From Hamadaea flava (GTDB lineage: Bacteria > Actinomycetota > Actinomycetes > Mycobacteriales > Micromonosporaceae), in assembly GCF_024172085.1 (NCBI RefSeq), contig NZ_JAMZDZ010000001.1:4650001-4714000 (forward strand): DNA of 64,000 nucleotides, written 5' to 3'. Every line of letters begins with the position of its first letter. Within the stretch, counting starts at the first letter, position 1. Under the pieces are notes generated by a model, which saw only the letters and a list, made by a program, of their open reading frames with translations, was not told where the DNA came from and did not search any database. This document shows positions 33,695 through 41,428 of this stretch, piece after piece. A program made the position numbers and the translations under genes.

Positions 33695-34860
33695 CGGAAG
33701 CCTCCGCCGCCGCCGGCCGCGCCACCGGGGATCTGTCCGCCACCGGGGAACTGACCCCCGCCGGGGAACTGGTTGTTGGTGGTGGAGTTGGTGGTGACGG
33801 TCGCGATGACGACCTTCTCGCCCGCGGTCAGCCCCGACTTGATCTCCGTGTACGAGTCGCCCTCGACGCCGATGGTGACCGTCCGGGTCTCCTGGGCGCC
33901 GCTGTCGTTCACCACGGTCACGGTCTTGAGGTTGCCAGCCGACTTGACCGCCGCGGCGGGCACGTAGAGCACGTTCTCGACCTTGCTCACCACGACGCTG
34001 ATCGACACCGACTGGCCGAGCTTGGCCCCGGTCGGCACCGTGTTCAGACTGATCACGATCGGGTAGGAGGTGACGCCGCCGCTCGTCGTGGAGGTCGGCG
34101 AGATCGTGGTGACCAGGCCCTCGGCCGTCGTGTTGGCCAGCGCGTTCCAGGTGACCTGCGCGCTCTGCTTCAGCTTGAGCCGGGTGGCGTCGGACTCCGG
34201 CACGCTGGCCGAGACCTGCAGCTTGTCCATGTCGGAGAGCACGATGAAGGCGCTGGAACCACTGCTCGACGAGGTCGAGTTGCCGCCGCTGCCGCCCGAG
34301 CTGCTCGACGAGCCGGCGGAGGAGCCGCCGACCGTGCCGTTCATCGCCGTGACCGTGCCCGCCATGCCCGCCTTCAAGGTGGTGCCGTCCTGGGCCCGCT
34401 TGGCGCTGTCGTACGCGTTCTGCGCGCTGGTCACCGACCGCTGCGCCTGCTCGACCTGATCGGAGTCGTCGTCGAACTCGTCCTTCGCGTCCGCCAGCGC
34501 CGACTTGGCGTCGGTGAGGTTGGCCTTGGCCGTGGCGAGGCTCGCCGCCGTCTCGGTGCTGTCGACCGTCGCGAGCACCTGGCCCTTGGTCACCTTGTCG
34601 CCGACGGCGACCTTGATCGAAGTGACCGTCCCGGAGGTCACGAAGTTGTGGTTCATGGTGGTCGCACTGGCCACCGTGCCGCTAGCCGTGACGGACGCCG
34701 TGACCGTGCCCTGCGCGACGGTGCCGGTACGCGCGGTCGACGTGCCTGTCGAGCCTCCACCGTCCCCGTTGAGCAGCGTGTACGCCCACGCGCCACCACC
34801 GACCAGCAACGCGCTGAGCACGCTGTTGACCAGGAAAGTACGCCGTCGCCAGAATCGCAT
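33691..34860 (-). CDS. MacA/HlyD-like adaptor with C-terminal FPGGG repeats
   Basis: A 389-residue envelope adaptor. After one membrane segment (FLVNSVLSALLVGGGAWAY) come a lipoyl-like half-motif (TSIKVAVGDKVTKGQVLATV), a predicted coiled-coil hairpin (about residues 110-165), a Ser/Gly-rich insert (SSAGSSSSSGGSGGNSTSSS), and a beta-barrel/membrane-proximal part. The C-terminus is NNQFPGGGQFPGGGQIPGG plus Gly. In a Gram-positive organism there is no outer membrane channel, so it probably acts on the outer face of the permease. First gene of the transporter operon. Confidence 0.88.
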   Translation of the reverse strand: MRFWRRRTFLVNSVLSALLVGGGAWAYTLLNGDGGGSTGTSTARTGTVAQGTVTASVTASGTVASATTMNHNFVTSGTVTSIKVAVGDKVTKGQVLATVDSTETAASLATAKANLTDAKSALADAKDEFDDDSDQVEQAQRSVTSAQNAYDSAKRAQDGTTLKAGMAGTVTAMNGTVGGSSAGSSSSSGGSGGNSTSSSSGSSAFIVLSDMDKLQVSASVPESDATRLKLKQSAQVTWNALANTTAEGLVTTISPTSTTSGGVTSYPIVISLNTVPTGAKLGQSVSISVVVSKVENVLYVPAAAVKSAGNLKTVTVVNDSGAQETRTVTIGVEGDSYTEIKSGLTAGEKVVIATVTTNSTTNNQFPGGGQFPGGGQIPGGAAGGGGGFR

Positions 34861-34924
34861 GGCGGCATGCTCGCGGGTCGCGCTCGATGGTGACTCGGCC
34901 GAATCTCGGAGCCAGCTCGGAATC

Positions 34925-36505
34925 CTAGGCGGGCAGGTCCATGAGCGGGAGCAACACCCGGAAGGTCGCACCCTTCCCCGGGCTCGTGTACAACTCCACC
35001 CGACCGCCGTGAGCCGCCACGATGGCCGCCACGATCGACAGCCCCAGACCCGATCCGCCCTGCGCCCGCGACCGGCCAGGATCGGCCCGGTAGAGCCGTT
35101 CGAAGATCCGCTCGGCGTGCTGCGGCGGTACGCCCGGTCCGCTGTCCTGAACTTCGAGGACGGCGACTCGCGTACCCACCGGCAGGGTCACGCCGACCGT
35201 GGCGACCGGCAAGGACGTGACTGCGGCGAGGTTCTCCTCAGCCACCCGGACCTCGACCTTGGCGTGCTCCGGCGTATGCCGGACGGCGTTGCTGATCAGG
35301 TTGGTGGCGACCTGGCGCAGCCGATGATCGTCCCCGATCACCGTCACCGGATCGAAGGACGTCAACGCCACGAACCGGGTGGGATTGCGTACGTGGGCGT
35401 CGCTGATCGTGTCGGCCGCGACGGCCAGCAGATCGACCGGCTGCGCCCGCAACGGCCGTTCCTCGTCGAGCGCGGCGAGCAGCAGCAGATCCTCGACGAG
35501 CAGCCCCATCCGGGCGGCCTCGTGCTCGATCCGCGACATCATCTCGCTCATCTCCGGGCCGCCCTGTGACCCCGTGCGCCGATACAACTCCGCGAAGCCA
35601 CGGATCGAGGTCAACGGCGTACGCAGTTCGTGCGAGGCGTCGGCGAGGAACTGCCGCAGCTTCTGCTCCGACGCCGCCCGTGCGGCCAGCGCCGACTGGA
35701 TGCGTTCGAGCATCGTGTTGAGGGCCAGCCCCAGCCGCCCGGCCTCGGTGTGCGGATCGGCGTCCGGTACGCGGCCGGCGACCAGCGAGTCGGCGGCGGT
35801 GCCCGACGGCGGATCGGCGCTCGCGATGGAGGTCGCGAGGTTCTCCATGCGAGTCAACGGCCGAAGCCCGATCTTGACCACGTACGCCGACCCGATCGCG
35901 AGGATCAGCAGGATCGCTCCGCTGACTCCGATGCCGAGCAGGAGCATCTGGTTGGCGGTGGCGTCGATCTTGTTCAGCGACTCGGCGGACAGGACATACA
36001 TGGTCTTGTCCTTGCCGGTCGATCGGTCGAACATGGTCGCGTTCTTGACGACGACGCGGTACTTGCCGTCAGTCCCGTCGACGGTGAACGGCTTCCCATC
36101 GGCGCGCGCCTTGATCTGCGCGAAGTCTCCCAGCAGCGGAAGCTCGGTGGTGTCGACCGCGCCGAAGCCGCCGCGGCTGTCGCGCGTTCCGTCCTCGGAA
36201 TACCGGGCCACCACGCGGCCCTCCTCCAGGGGCGGCGGGATCGGAGTGCCGTTGGTCCCGCCAGTGCTGCCATTGGAGCCGTTCGATCCCCAGTTCTGGG
36301 AGTTCCCGTAGCCCGGGCCGCCGTTACCGCCGAACTTGCTGAGCTGCTCGTCGAGCTTGTCGGTCAGATAACTCTTGATCAGGGAACTGGCCGCGACGTT
36401 GACCACCAGCAGAGCGACCCCCGCCATGAGGACGATCGCGACGACCATGCGCGACCGCAGCGTCCATTGACGCCACCGTCGCGGCCTCAGACGCTGAAGT
36501 CGCAT
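34925..36505 (-). CDS. Two-component sensor histidine kinase
   Basis: A 526-residue membrane kinase. Layout: membrane segment 1 (MVVAIVLMAGVALLVVNVAA), an extracellular sensor region of about 160 residues with a Gly/Asn/Ser-rich stretch (GGPGYGNSQNWGSNGSNG), membrane segment 2 (MLLLGIGVSGAILLILAIGS), HAMP linker, H-box SHELRTPLTSIRGF near residue 300, and ATPase motifs NLISNAVRHTP, DSGPGV and GSGLGLSIVAAIV. It directly follows its response regulator gene. Sensed signal unknown. Confidence 0.93.
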   Translation of the reverse strand: MRLQRLRPRRWRQWTLRSRMVVAIVLMAGVALLVVNVAASSLIKSYLTDKLDEQLSKFGGNGGPGYGNSQNWGSNGSNGSTGGTNGTPIPPPLEEGRVVARYSEDGTRDSRGGFGAVDTTELPLLGDFAQIKARADGKPFTVDGTDGKYRVVVKNATMFDRSTGKDKTMYVLSAESLNKIDATANQMLLLGIGVSGAILLILAIGSAYVVKIGLRPLTRMENLATSIASADPPSGTAADSLVAGRVPDADPHTEAGRLGLALNTMLERIQSALAARAASEQKLRQFLADASHELRTPLTSIRGFAELYRRTGSQGGPEMSEMMSRIEHEAARMGLLVEDLLLLAALDEERPLRAQPVDLLAVAADTISDAHVRNPTRFVALTSFDPVTVIGDDHRLRQVATNLISNAVRHTPEHAKVEVRVAEENLAAVTSLPVATVGVTLPVGTRVAVLEVQDSGPGVPPQHAERIFERLYRADPGRSRAQGGSGLGLSIVAAIVAAHGGRVELYTSPGKGATFRVLLPLMDLPA

Positions 36506-36507
36506 GT

Positions 36508-37233
36508 TCAGGCTGCTTCCGCTCGGGGCAGGCGCAGGGCGTACCCGACGCCTCGGACGGTGTGGATCAGCGGCGGATCGATCTTGTCGATCTTCTTCCG
36601 CAGGTAGTAGACGTAGGACTCGACGATCCGGCCGTCGCCGCCGAAGTCGTAGCTCCAGACGCGGTCCAGGATCTGCGCCTTGCTGACGACCCGGCCCGCG
36701 TTGACCATCAGGTACCGCAGCAGGTTGAACTCGGTCGGGCTCAGCTCGACGAGCTTGCCGGCCCGGCGTACCTCATGGGCCTCCTCGTCCAGCTCGAGGT
36801 CGGCGTAGCGCAGGACGCCGTCGTCGTCGGAGGGCGAGTTGACCTGGCTGCGCCGCAGGATGGCGCGGATCCGCAGGACCACTTCCTCCAGGCTGAACGG
36901 CTTGGTCACATAGTCGTCCGCACCGACCGTCAGGCCGGAGATCCGGTCCTCGACGGACTGGCGCGCGGTGAGGAACAGCACGGGCGTGCCTCGGCCGTCG
37001 CCGCGCAGCTTGGACGCGATCTGGAAGCCGTCCATGTCCGGCAGCATGACGTCGAGCACGACGAGTTCCGGCTGGAACTCCTCGGCGATGATCAACGCGT
37101 CGCGGCCGTTCTCGGCGACCCGGACGTCGAAGCCCGTCAGCCGCAGGGTGGCCTGCAGCAGAGCGCAGATGTTCGGCTCGTCGTCGACGACGAGAACTCG
37201 GGTGGACCGAGCGGCCGCCTCTGTGTGTGTCAC
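36508..37233 (-). CDS. OmpR-family response regulator
   Basis: A 241-residue regulator: receiver domain with VLVVDDEPNICALL, phospho-acceptor Asp in ELVVLDVMLPDMDG and Lys in DDYVTKPFS, then a winged-helix DNA-binding domain (LVELSPTEFNLLRYLMVNAG, VYYLRKKID, IHTVRGVGYALR). The GTG at 37233 is well placed behind GAGGAGAAGG; a longer start at 37254 would leave no good site. It is divergent from the serine hydrolase gene and upstream of its kinase. The adjacent transporter is a plausible target. Confidence 0.93.
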   Translation of the reverse strand: MTHTEAAARSTRVLVVDDEPNICALLQATLRLTGFDVRVAENGRDALIIAEEFQPELVVLDVMLPDMDGFQIASKLRGDGRGTPVLFLTARQSVEDRISGLTVGADDYVTKPFSLEEVVLRIRAILRRSQVNSPSDDDGVLRYADLELDEEAHEVRRAGKLVELSPTEFNLLRYLMVNAGRVVSKAQILDRVWSYDFGGDGRIVESYVYYLRKKIDKIDPPLIHTVRGVGYALRLPRAEAA

Positions 37234-37357
37234 GTTCCTTCTCCTCACCAGCACCTCGCCTGGATCTCATGGTTGTAGCCGCCTGAGCTTGGAGAAACCT
37301 CGGAAGGTGCTGCGAGATTCTCAGCCTTCGCCAAGCTGGGCAAGGCACGTTTCTCGG

Positions 37358-38314
37358 GTGCAAAGCCGAAAACCCCTCTTATTCGCAGTAGGAGTCGCTT
37401 CGCTGGCCGCCGTGGTGGCGCTGGGCGTAGGCGTCGCCACCGCCCACAAGCCGTCCTCAACGGCAGATGTGAGTAGCACCACCTCCACCTCGACGTCGTC
37501 TGCGTCACCCTCTTCAGCGCCGGGGACGTCATCCACGTCACCGTCCACCGGGACGTCGTCAGCCGCAGCGGGTCAGGAAGGGGTGATCGACACCGCCGCC
37601 GTCGAGACGGCACTCTCGGCATACATCGACGCGCGGGGCGGCGATGCCGCGATCGCCGTGTACGACCGGACGACCGGAACGTCGGTGAGCGTCCGCGGCT
37701 CGGCGGAGTTCCAGACCGCGAGCATCGTGAAGGTCGACATCATCGCCGCCCGGATGCTGCAACGGCAGGCCGACGGCGAGAGCCTCAGCAGTCGGGAGAA
37801 GGGCTGGGCCGAGGCGGCGATCACCGCGAGCGACAACGACTCGGCCACGGCGCTGTTCAAGGCGATCGGCGGCCGGAGCGGACTGGCCGCGGCCAACACC
37901 ACGCTGGGCCTGATGGAGACGACGCCGAGCAGCTCCTGGGGGATGACCACGACCACCGTGGACGACCAGGTCCGCCTGCTGAACGCGGTCAGCGACACCG
38001 ACGGCCCGCTGTCGGCGGCGAACCGCGCGCTGCTTCAGGGCTGGATGGCGAACGTCATCGACGAGCAGCGGTTCGGGGTGACCGTGGGCGCCACGTCGAC
38101 CGCGAGCGCCGTCTACGTCAAGGTCGGCTGGGTCGATCTGGACGACGAGGGCGGCCTTTACGCCACCAACTCGGTGGGGCGCATCGTCGAGGACGATCAC
38201 GACTGGGTGATCGCCGTCCTCAGTGATCACAACCAGAGCTTGGGCACCGGCAGGACGCTCATCGACGGAATCGTCACGACGGCGATGGGTCTGCTGCGGT
38301 CCTCGGACGGGTGA
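37358..38314 (+). CDS. Secreted serine hydrolase, class A beta-lactamase-like
   Basis: A 318-residue exported protein. The N-terminus has a membrane/signal segment (LLFAVGVASLAAVVALGVGV), then about 55 Ser/Thr/Ala-rich residues. The penicillin-recognising fold follows with an S-x-x-K motif in FQTASIVKVDIIAA, SDN in AITASDNDSATALF, and a KTG-like KVGW near the C-terminus. Such proteins can be beta-lactamases or peptidoglycan-active serine hydrolases; the altered KTG leaves activity uncertain. GTG 37358 is chosen from the signal-peptide layout. It diverges from the two-component operon. Confidence 0.78.
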   Translation: MQSRKPLLFAVGVASLAAVVALGVGVATAHKPSSTADVSSTTSTSTSSASPSSAPGTSSTSPSTGTSSAAAGQEGVIDTAAVETALSAYIDARGGDAAIAVYDRTTGTSVSVRGSAEFQTASIVKVDIIAARMLQRQADGESLSSREKGWAEAAITASDNDSATALFKAIGGRSGLAAANTTLGLMETTPSSSWGMTTTTVDDQVRLLNAVSDTDGPLSAANRALLQGWMANVIDEQRFGVTVGATSTASAVYVKVGWVDLDDEGGLYATNSVGRIVEDDHDWVIAVLSDHNQSLGTGRTLIDGIVTTAMGLLRSSDG

Positions 38315-38332
38315 CGCCTGGCCGGAAAATAG

Positions 38333-38380
38333 CCTGCCCCGGCAGGCGCAGCACGGGGGAACCGGGCCTGTCGGGGCAGG
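38333..38380. terminator. Bidirectional terminator between convergent hydrolase and lipoprotein genes
   Basis: Fifteen-base arms at 38333-38347 and 38366-38380 pair at all positions with one G-U, enclosing an 18-base loop. The site is between stops at 38314 and 38419. Confidence 0.75.
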
Positions 38381-38418
38381 AGCCTAGTGTGTAGCGAAGG
38401 GCTGCCGTCGCGCAAGTG

Positions 38419-38997
38419 TCAGTTTGTCGGACTGGCGCTGGGCTTGAGAACGGCGCAGGCCTTCTCGGCCGCGACCACCTTGGCGTCGGCGGTGTTCAGC
38501 GCCTGACCGTCCTGAATGGTCACTCCGTGCTCGGACATGCAGTTGCGGTACGCCGCGTTCCGGCCCTGGCCGCCACCCGGGCCGCCCTGGCCGTTGCCGA
38601 AGCCGCCCTGTCCGGTCGGCCGCAGCGACGAGCACTTCTCCTGCGCCTGGGCCCACTTCGTGGGATCGACGCCCTCCGGGACGAACCCGCCGTTGCCGCC
38701 GCCGGGGAAACCCTGGCCGCCGCCCGGGAACGCCGTGCCCGACGGGCGTACGGTCGGCCGGTTCGTGGGCATACCCGACGGCATGCCGGAGGGGAAATTC
38801 CGGCCGGACGGGCGGGTGCCGCCGCTGGGCAGCGTGACGCCGTTGTCCGACAGGCACTTCTGGTACGACGACATCGAGTCGGTGCCGGTGCTGCCGGAAC
38901 CTCCGTCGTCGCCGGAACCGCCGCACGCCGCGAGGGCGAGCGCCGCCACCACGAGCGCCACCGAGCCGCCCAGGGTGCGCTTGATGTGTACCTTCAT
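38419..38997 (-). CDS. Lipoprotein with duplicated cysteine motif and FPGGG repeats
   Basis: A 192-residue lipoprotein with a signal ending in LALAACGG. The mature part has two related blocks: SYQKCLSDNGVTLPSG with a later KCSSLRP, and AYRNCMSEHGVTIQDG with ACAVLKP, so four cysteines in two matched pairs. Between them lies a Pro/Gly/Ser region with FPGGGQGFPGGGNGGF. Function not known; related actinobacterial lipoproteins with YxxCMxxxG motifs occur near adaptor proteins. The ATG at 38997 follows GGAGGTG; a GTG two codons earlier is unlikely. Confidence 0.75.
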   Translation of the reverse strand: MKVHIKRTLGGSVALVVAALALAACGGSGDDGGSGSTGTDSMSSYQKCLSDNGVTLPSGGTRPSGRNFPSGMPSGMPTNRPTVRPSGTAFPGGGQGFPGGGNGGFVPEGVDPTKWAQAQEKCSSLRPTGQGGFGNGQGGPGGGQGRNAAYRNCMSEHGVTIQDGQALNTADAKVVAAEKACAVLKPSASPTN

Positions 38998-39158
38998 GAC
39001 CACCTCCGCCCGGCAGCATCGAGAGACGACCTACGGGGATGCTCGGCGCAGCCTCAAACGCACCTCGGAATGTGTGGATCTGATCGGCGCAGAGCTTTGA
39101 GGTTGCTCCGAGGTGTCCCCAAGCACCCCCCGAGTACGCCTGGCGAGACTGCGGCACC

Positions 39159-40115
39159 ATGCGAGGACATCGGATGCGTTGGATCGTGGCGGGCGTCGCG
39201 GCCGTGGCCGCGATCGGCGTGACGGGGACGATCATGCTCACCGGCGGCAGTACGCCGACGCCCACCGCGAGCGACCAGAAGGTCGAACGGGCCAGTAGCG
39301 GCGAGGTGACCGCGAAGGGCACGGTACAGCCGATCACCACGCAGAACCTGAGTTTCTCGGTCAGCGGCACGGTCAGTTCCGTCTCCGTCAAGGCCGGCGA
39401 CACCGTCACGAAGGGCCAGGAGCTGGCCCGGATCGACCAGTCCGATGCCAAGGAGGCCGTCGCGACGGCCGAGGACGAGCTGGCCGACGCCAAGGCGTCG
39501 CTGACGGCGGTACAGGCGTCAGCGAGCGCCAGCCCGTCGGCGTGCGCCACCACTTCGACCGCGCGGCCCAGCACCTCCGGCGGAAGCGGGACGACCGGCT
39601 CCTCCAGCACCTCGAGTTCGTCCGCCGGAACCGGTGGCACCGGTGGCGGCGCGGCCGCCGACTGCGGCACCAAGACCGGGCAGACCCAGAACTTCATCTC
39701 GTCGATCCTGTCGGCGAAGCAGTCGGTGAACACGAAGTCCGCCGCCTTGGCCAAGGCGGAGCGGGAGCTGGCCGGCACGGTTATCACCGCACCGGTGGCG
39801 GGCAAGGTCCTGACCGTCTCCATCAAGGCCGGCGACACCGCGAAGAGCAACGTGATCTCGATCGGCGTCGTCTCCACCATGGTCGTGAAGGCGTCGTTCA
39901 GCGAGGCCGACATCGTCTCCCTGACGATGGGGCAGTCCGCGACGGTCACGCTGCCGGGCCACGACGGCGAGTACACCGCGAAGATCACGGAGATCGCACA
40001 GACCGGCGTGACGTCGAGCAACCTGGTGACCTACACCGTGGTGCTGACGTTCGACAAGGTCCCGGACGGCATCCTCATCGGACAGAGCGCGAACGTGACC
40101 GTCAGCGCGTCGTAG
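39159..40115 (+). CDS. HlyD/MacA-like adaptor protein, stand-alone
   Basis: A 318-residue membrane-anchored adaptor divergent from the lipoprotein gene. After a signal/membrane segment (IVAGVAAVAAIGVTGTIML) comes the first lipoyl half (SSVSVKAGDTVTKGQELARI), a short coiled coil, a Ser/Thr/Gly-rich insert with two cysteines (SACATTS and ADCGTK), the second lipoyl half (GTVITAPVAGKVLTVSIKAG) and a beta-barrel part. No ATPase or permease gene is adjacent on this strand; it may serve the MacAB-like set at 31737-34860 or be independent. ATG 39174 is an alternative start. Confidence 0.82.
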   Translation: MRGHRMRWIVAGVAAVAAIGVTGTIMLTGGSTPTPTASDQKVERASSGEVTAKGTVQPITTQNLSFSVSGTVSSVSVKAGDTVTKGQELARIDQSDAKEAVATAEDELADAKASLTAVQASASASPSACATTSTARPSTSGGSGTTGSSSTSSSSAGTGGTGGGAAADCGTKTGQTQNFISSILSAKQSVNTKSAALAKAERELAGTVITAPVAGKVLTVSIKAGDTAKSNVISIGVVSTMVVKASFSEADIVSLTMGQSATVTLPGHDGEYTAKITEIAQTGVTSSNLVTYTVVLTFDKVPDGILIGQSANVTVSAS

Positions 40116-40156
40116 CCCGCTCGGTGCCCTCGGCCTACTCAGCCCACTCGCATCCG

Positions 40157-40183
40157 GGCCGCCTGACTCCGCGTCAGGCGGCC
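40157..40183. terminator. Hairpin terminator between adaptor and TetR genes
   Basis: GGCCGCCTGAC / GTCAGGCGGCC, perfect 11-base arms and a five-base loop. It lies 41 bases past the adaptor stop. Its right arm contains the same GTCAGGC word as the tandem repeats that follow. Confidence 0.75.
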
Positions 40184-40210
40184 TGTGTCGTCCTGCCGTG
40201 GTCAGCTTTC

Positions 40211-40286
40211 GTCAGGCAGCCGTTCCTTTGTCAGGCAGCTGTTTCGTTGTCAGGCAGCCGCCCCTGTGTCAGGCGGCCCTCTCCGA
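40211..40286. repeat. Four tandem 19-base units (GTCAGGC family)
   Basis: Units start at 40211, 40230, 40249 and 40268, each beginning GTCAGGCRGC. The array starts in the gap and runs into the 3' end of the TetR gene, encoding its last residues (RLTQGRLPDNETAA). Confidence 0.75.
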
Positions 40287-40908
40287 CGGGCTTCCACACC
40301 TCGCCGTCGAGCTGCCGCTCGGCGCCCAGCCAGATCGCGTTCATCAGCCGGGTCGCGGTGCGTTCGGGCTCCTCGTGCGGGGTGTCGACCAGCCGGTCCG
40401 CCAGCGCCTCGCCCGCACCGACCAAGGCCAGCGCCATCGCCTGCAGTTCGTCCGCCGGCACGTCCCGGCCGCGGGACCGCAACGCGTCGGCCAGCTTCTC
40501 CGCGATCACGGCGACCATCCCGCGCCGCATCCGAGCCAGCTCACCGGCGAACGGCTCACGCGTACGCGCCTGCCGGAACAGGACCGCCCAGCCGTCGCGG
40601 TTCGAGCCGACGTAGCTGAAGAAGCCGCGGAGCCCCCGCCACAGCTGCTCGTCCGGGGGGAGCTGCGGATCGACGACCCCGGCGACGGATGCCAGCAGCC
40701 GCCCGGCTTCCCGGCGCAGGCATGCCACGAACAACTCGTCCTTCGTGCCCAGGTACGCGTACACCATGGGCTTCGACACGCCGGCGCGCTCGGCGACCTC
40801 GTCCATCGTCGCGGCGTGGAATCCACGTTCGGCGAAGACCCGGACGGCGGCCTCGAGCATCTGTTGTTCCCGCACGCTGCGCGGCAGTCGTTTTCCCACG
40901 CTTGCCAC
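40231..40908 (-). CDS. TetR-family transcriptional regulator
   Basis: A 225-residue repressor: N-terminal helix-turn-helix domain (REQQMLEAAVRVFAERGFHA, MDEVAERAGVSKPMVYAYLG) and a C-terminal all-helical ligand domain. It is divergent from an SCP2 protein/acyl-CoA dehydrogenase operon, with a long palindrome between them, so autoregulation and control of lipid catabolism are likely; the ligand may be an acyl-CoA. GTG 40908 and GTG 40899 are both possible starts. The C-terminus is encoded by the 19-base repeats. Confidence 0.9.
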   Translation of the reverse strand: MASVGKRLPRSVREQQMLEAAVRVFAERGFHAATMDEVAERAGVSKPMVYAYLGTKDELFVACLRREAGRLLASVAGVVDPQLPPDEQLWRGLRGFFSYVGSNRDGWAVLFRQARTREPFAGELARMRRGMVAVIAEKLADALRSRGRDVPADELQAMALALVGAGEALADRLVDTPHEEPERTATRLMNAIWLGAERQLDGEVWKPVGEGRLTQGRLPDNETAA

Positions 40909-40914
40909 CCTACC

Positions 40915-40942
40915 TACTCGCGCGTAAGGTTACGCACGAGTA
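40915..40942. promoter_or_regulatory. Palindromic operator for the TetR regulator
   Basis: TACTCGCGCGTAA-GG-TTACGCACGAGTA: 13-base arms matching at 12 positions around a two-base centre. It lies between the divergent starts at 40908 and 40974, the standard place for a TetR operator that controls both directions. Confidence 0.75.
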
Positions 40943-40973
40943 AGTTATCAAGCTCAGCGTGACGGAGGACATG

Positions 40974-41426
40974 ATGCCCGACTTCGACCTCTCCGACTTC
41001 TCGTCGCTCGACCCGAGCGCGTTCGCCCAGCTCGTCAAGTCCGCGCCGGACGCGCAGATCGCCGAGGTCATGAGTGGCGACCTGCGGCCGAAGGTGCTCG
41101 ACGAGATCTTCCGCCGCATGCCGGCGCTGTTCCGCCCGGACCGGGCCGGCAACACCGAGGCCGTGATCCACTGGAGCATCACCGGGGCCCCTGACGGCGG
41201 CGCTGACACGTACGAGCTGGTCATCTCCAAGGGCGCGTGCACCCTGTCGGAGACGCCGCAGCACGACCCGAAGCTCGCCCTGACGGTCGGCCCGGTCGAC
41301 TTCCTCAAGGTCGTCTCCGGCAACGGCAACCCGGTCATGATGTTCATGACGGGCAAGCTGAAGGCCAAGGGCGACCTCGCGCTGGCCTCCAACATCGCCA
41401 ACCTGTTCAGCATCCCGAAGGCCTGA
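40974..41426 (+). CDS. SCP2 sterol-binding domain protein
   Basis: A 150-residue protein of the SCP2 fold: DEIFRRMPALFRPDRAG, AVIHWSITGAPDGGADTYEL, ALTVGPVDFLKVVSGNGNPV and FMTGKLKAKGDLALASNIANL are typical. It probably binds acyl-CoA or other lipids. The ATG at 40974 is six bases after GGAGG; ATG 40971 and GTG 40959 are alternatives. It lies directly under the palindromic operator and is two bases from the acyl-CoA dehydrogenase gene. Confidence 0.85.
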   Translation: MPDFDLSDFSSLDPSAFAQLVKSAPDAQIAEVMSGDLRPKVLDEIFRRMPALFRPDRAGNTEAVIHWSITGAPDGGADTYELVISKGACTLSETPQHDPKLALTVGPVDFLKVVSGNGNPVMMFMTGKLKAKGDLALASNIANLFSIPKA

Positions 41427-41428
41427 TC

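Noticed and set aside
36968-37357. Longer N-terminus for the serine hydrolase from 36968
   Set aside because: This part lies over the response regulator gene and its promoter; the signal peptide begins at GTG 37358.
40211-40286. Short CRISPR array
   Set aside because: Units of 19 bases are contiguous with no spacers, and no cas gene is in the window.
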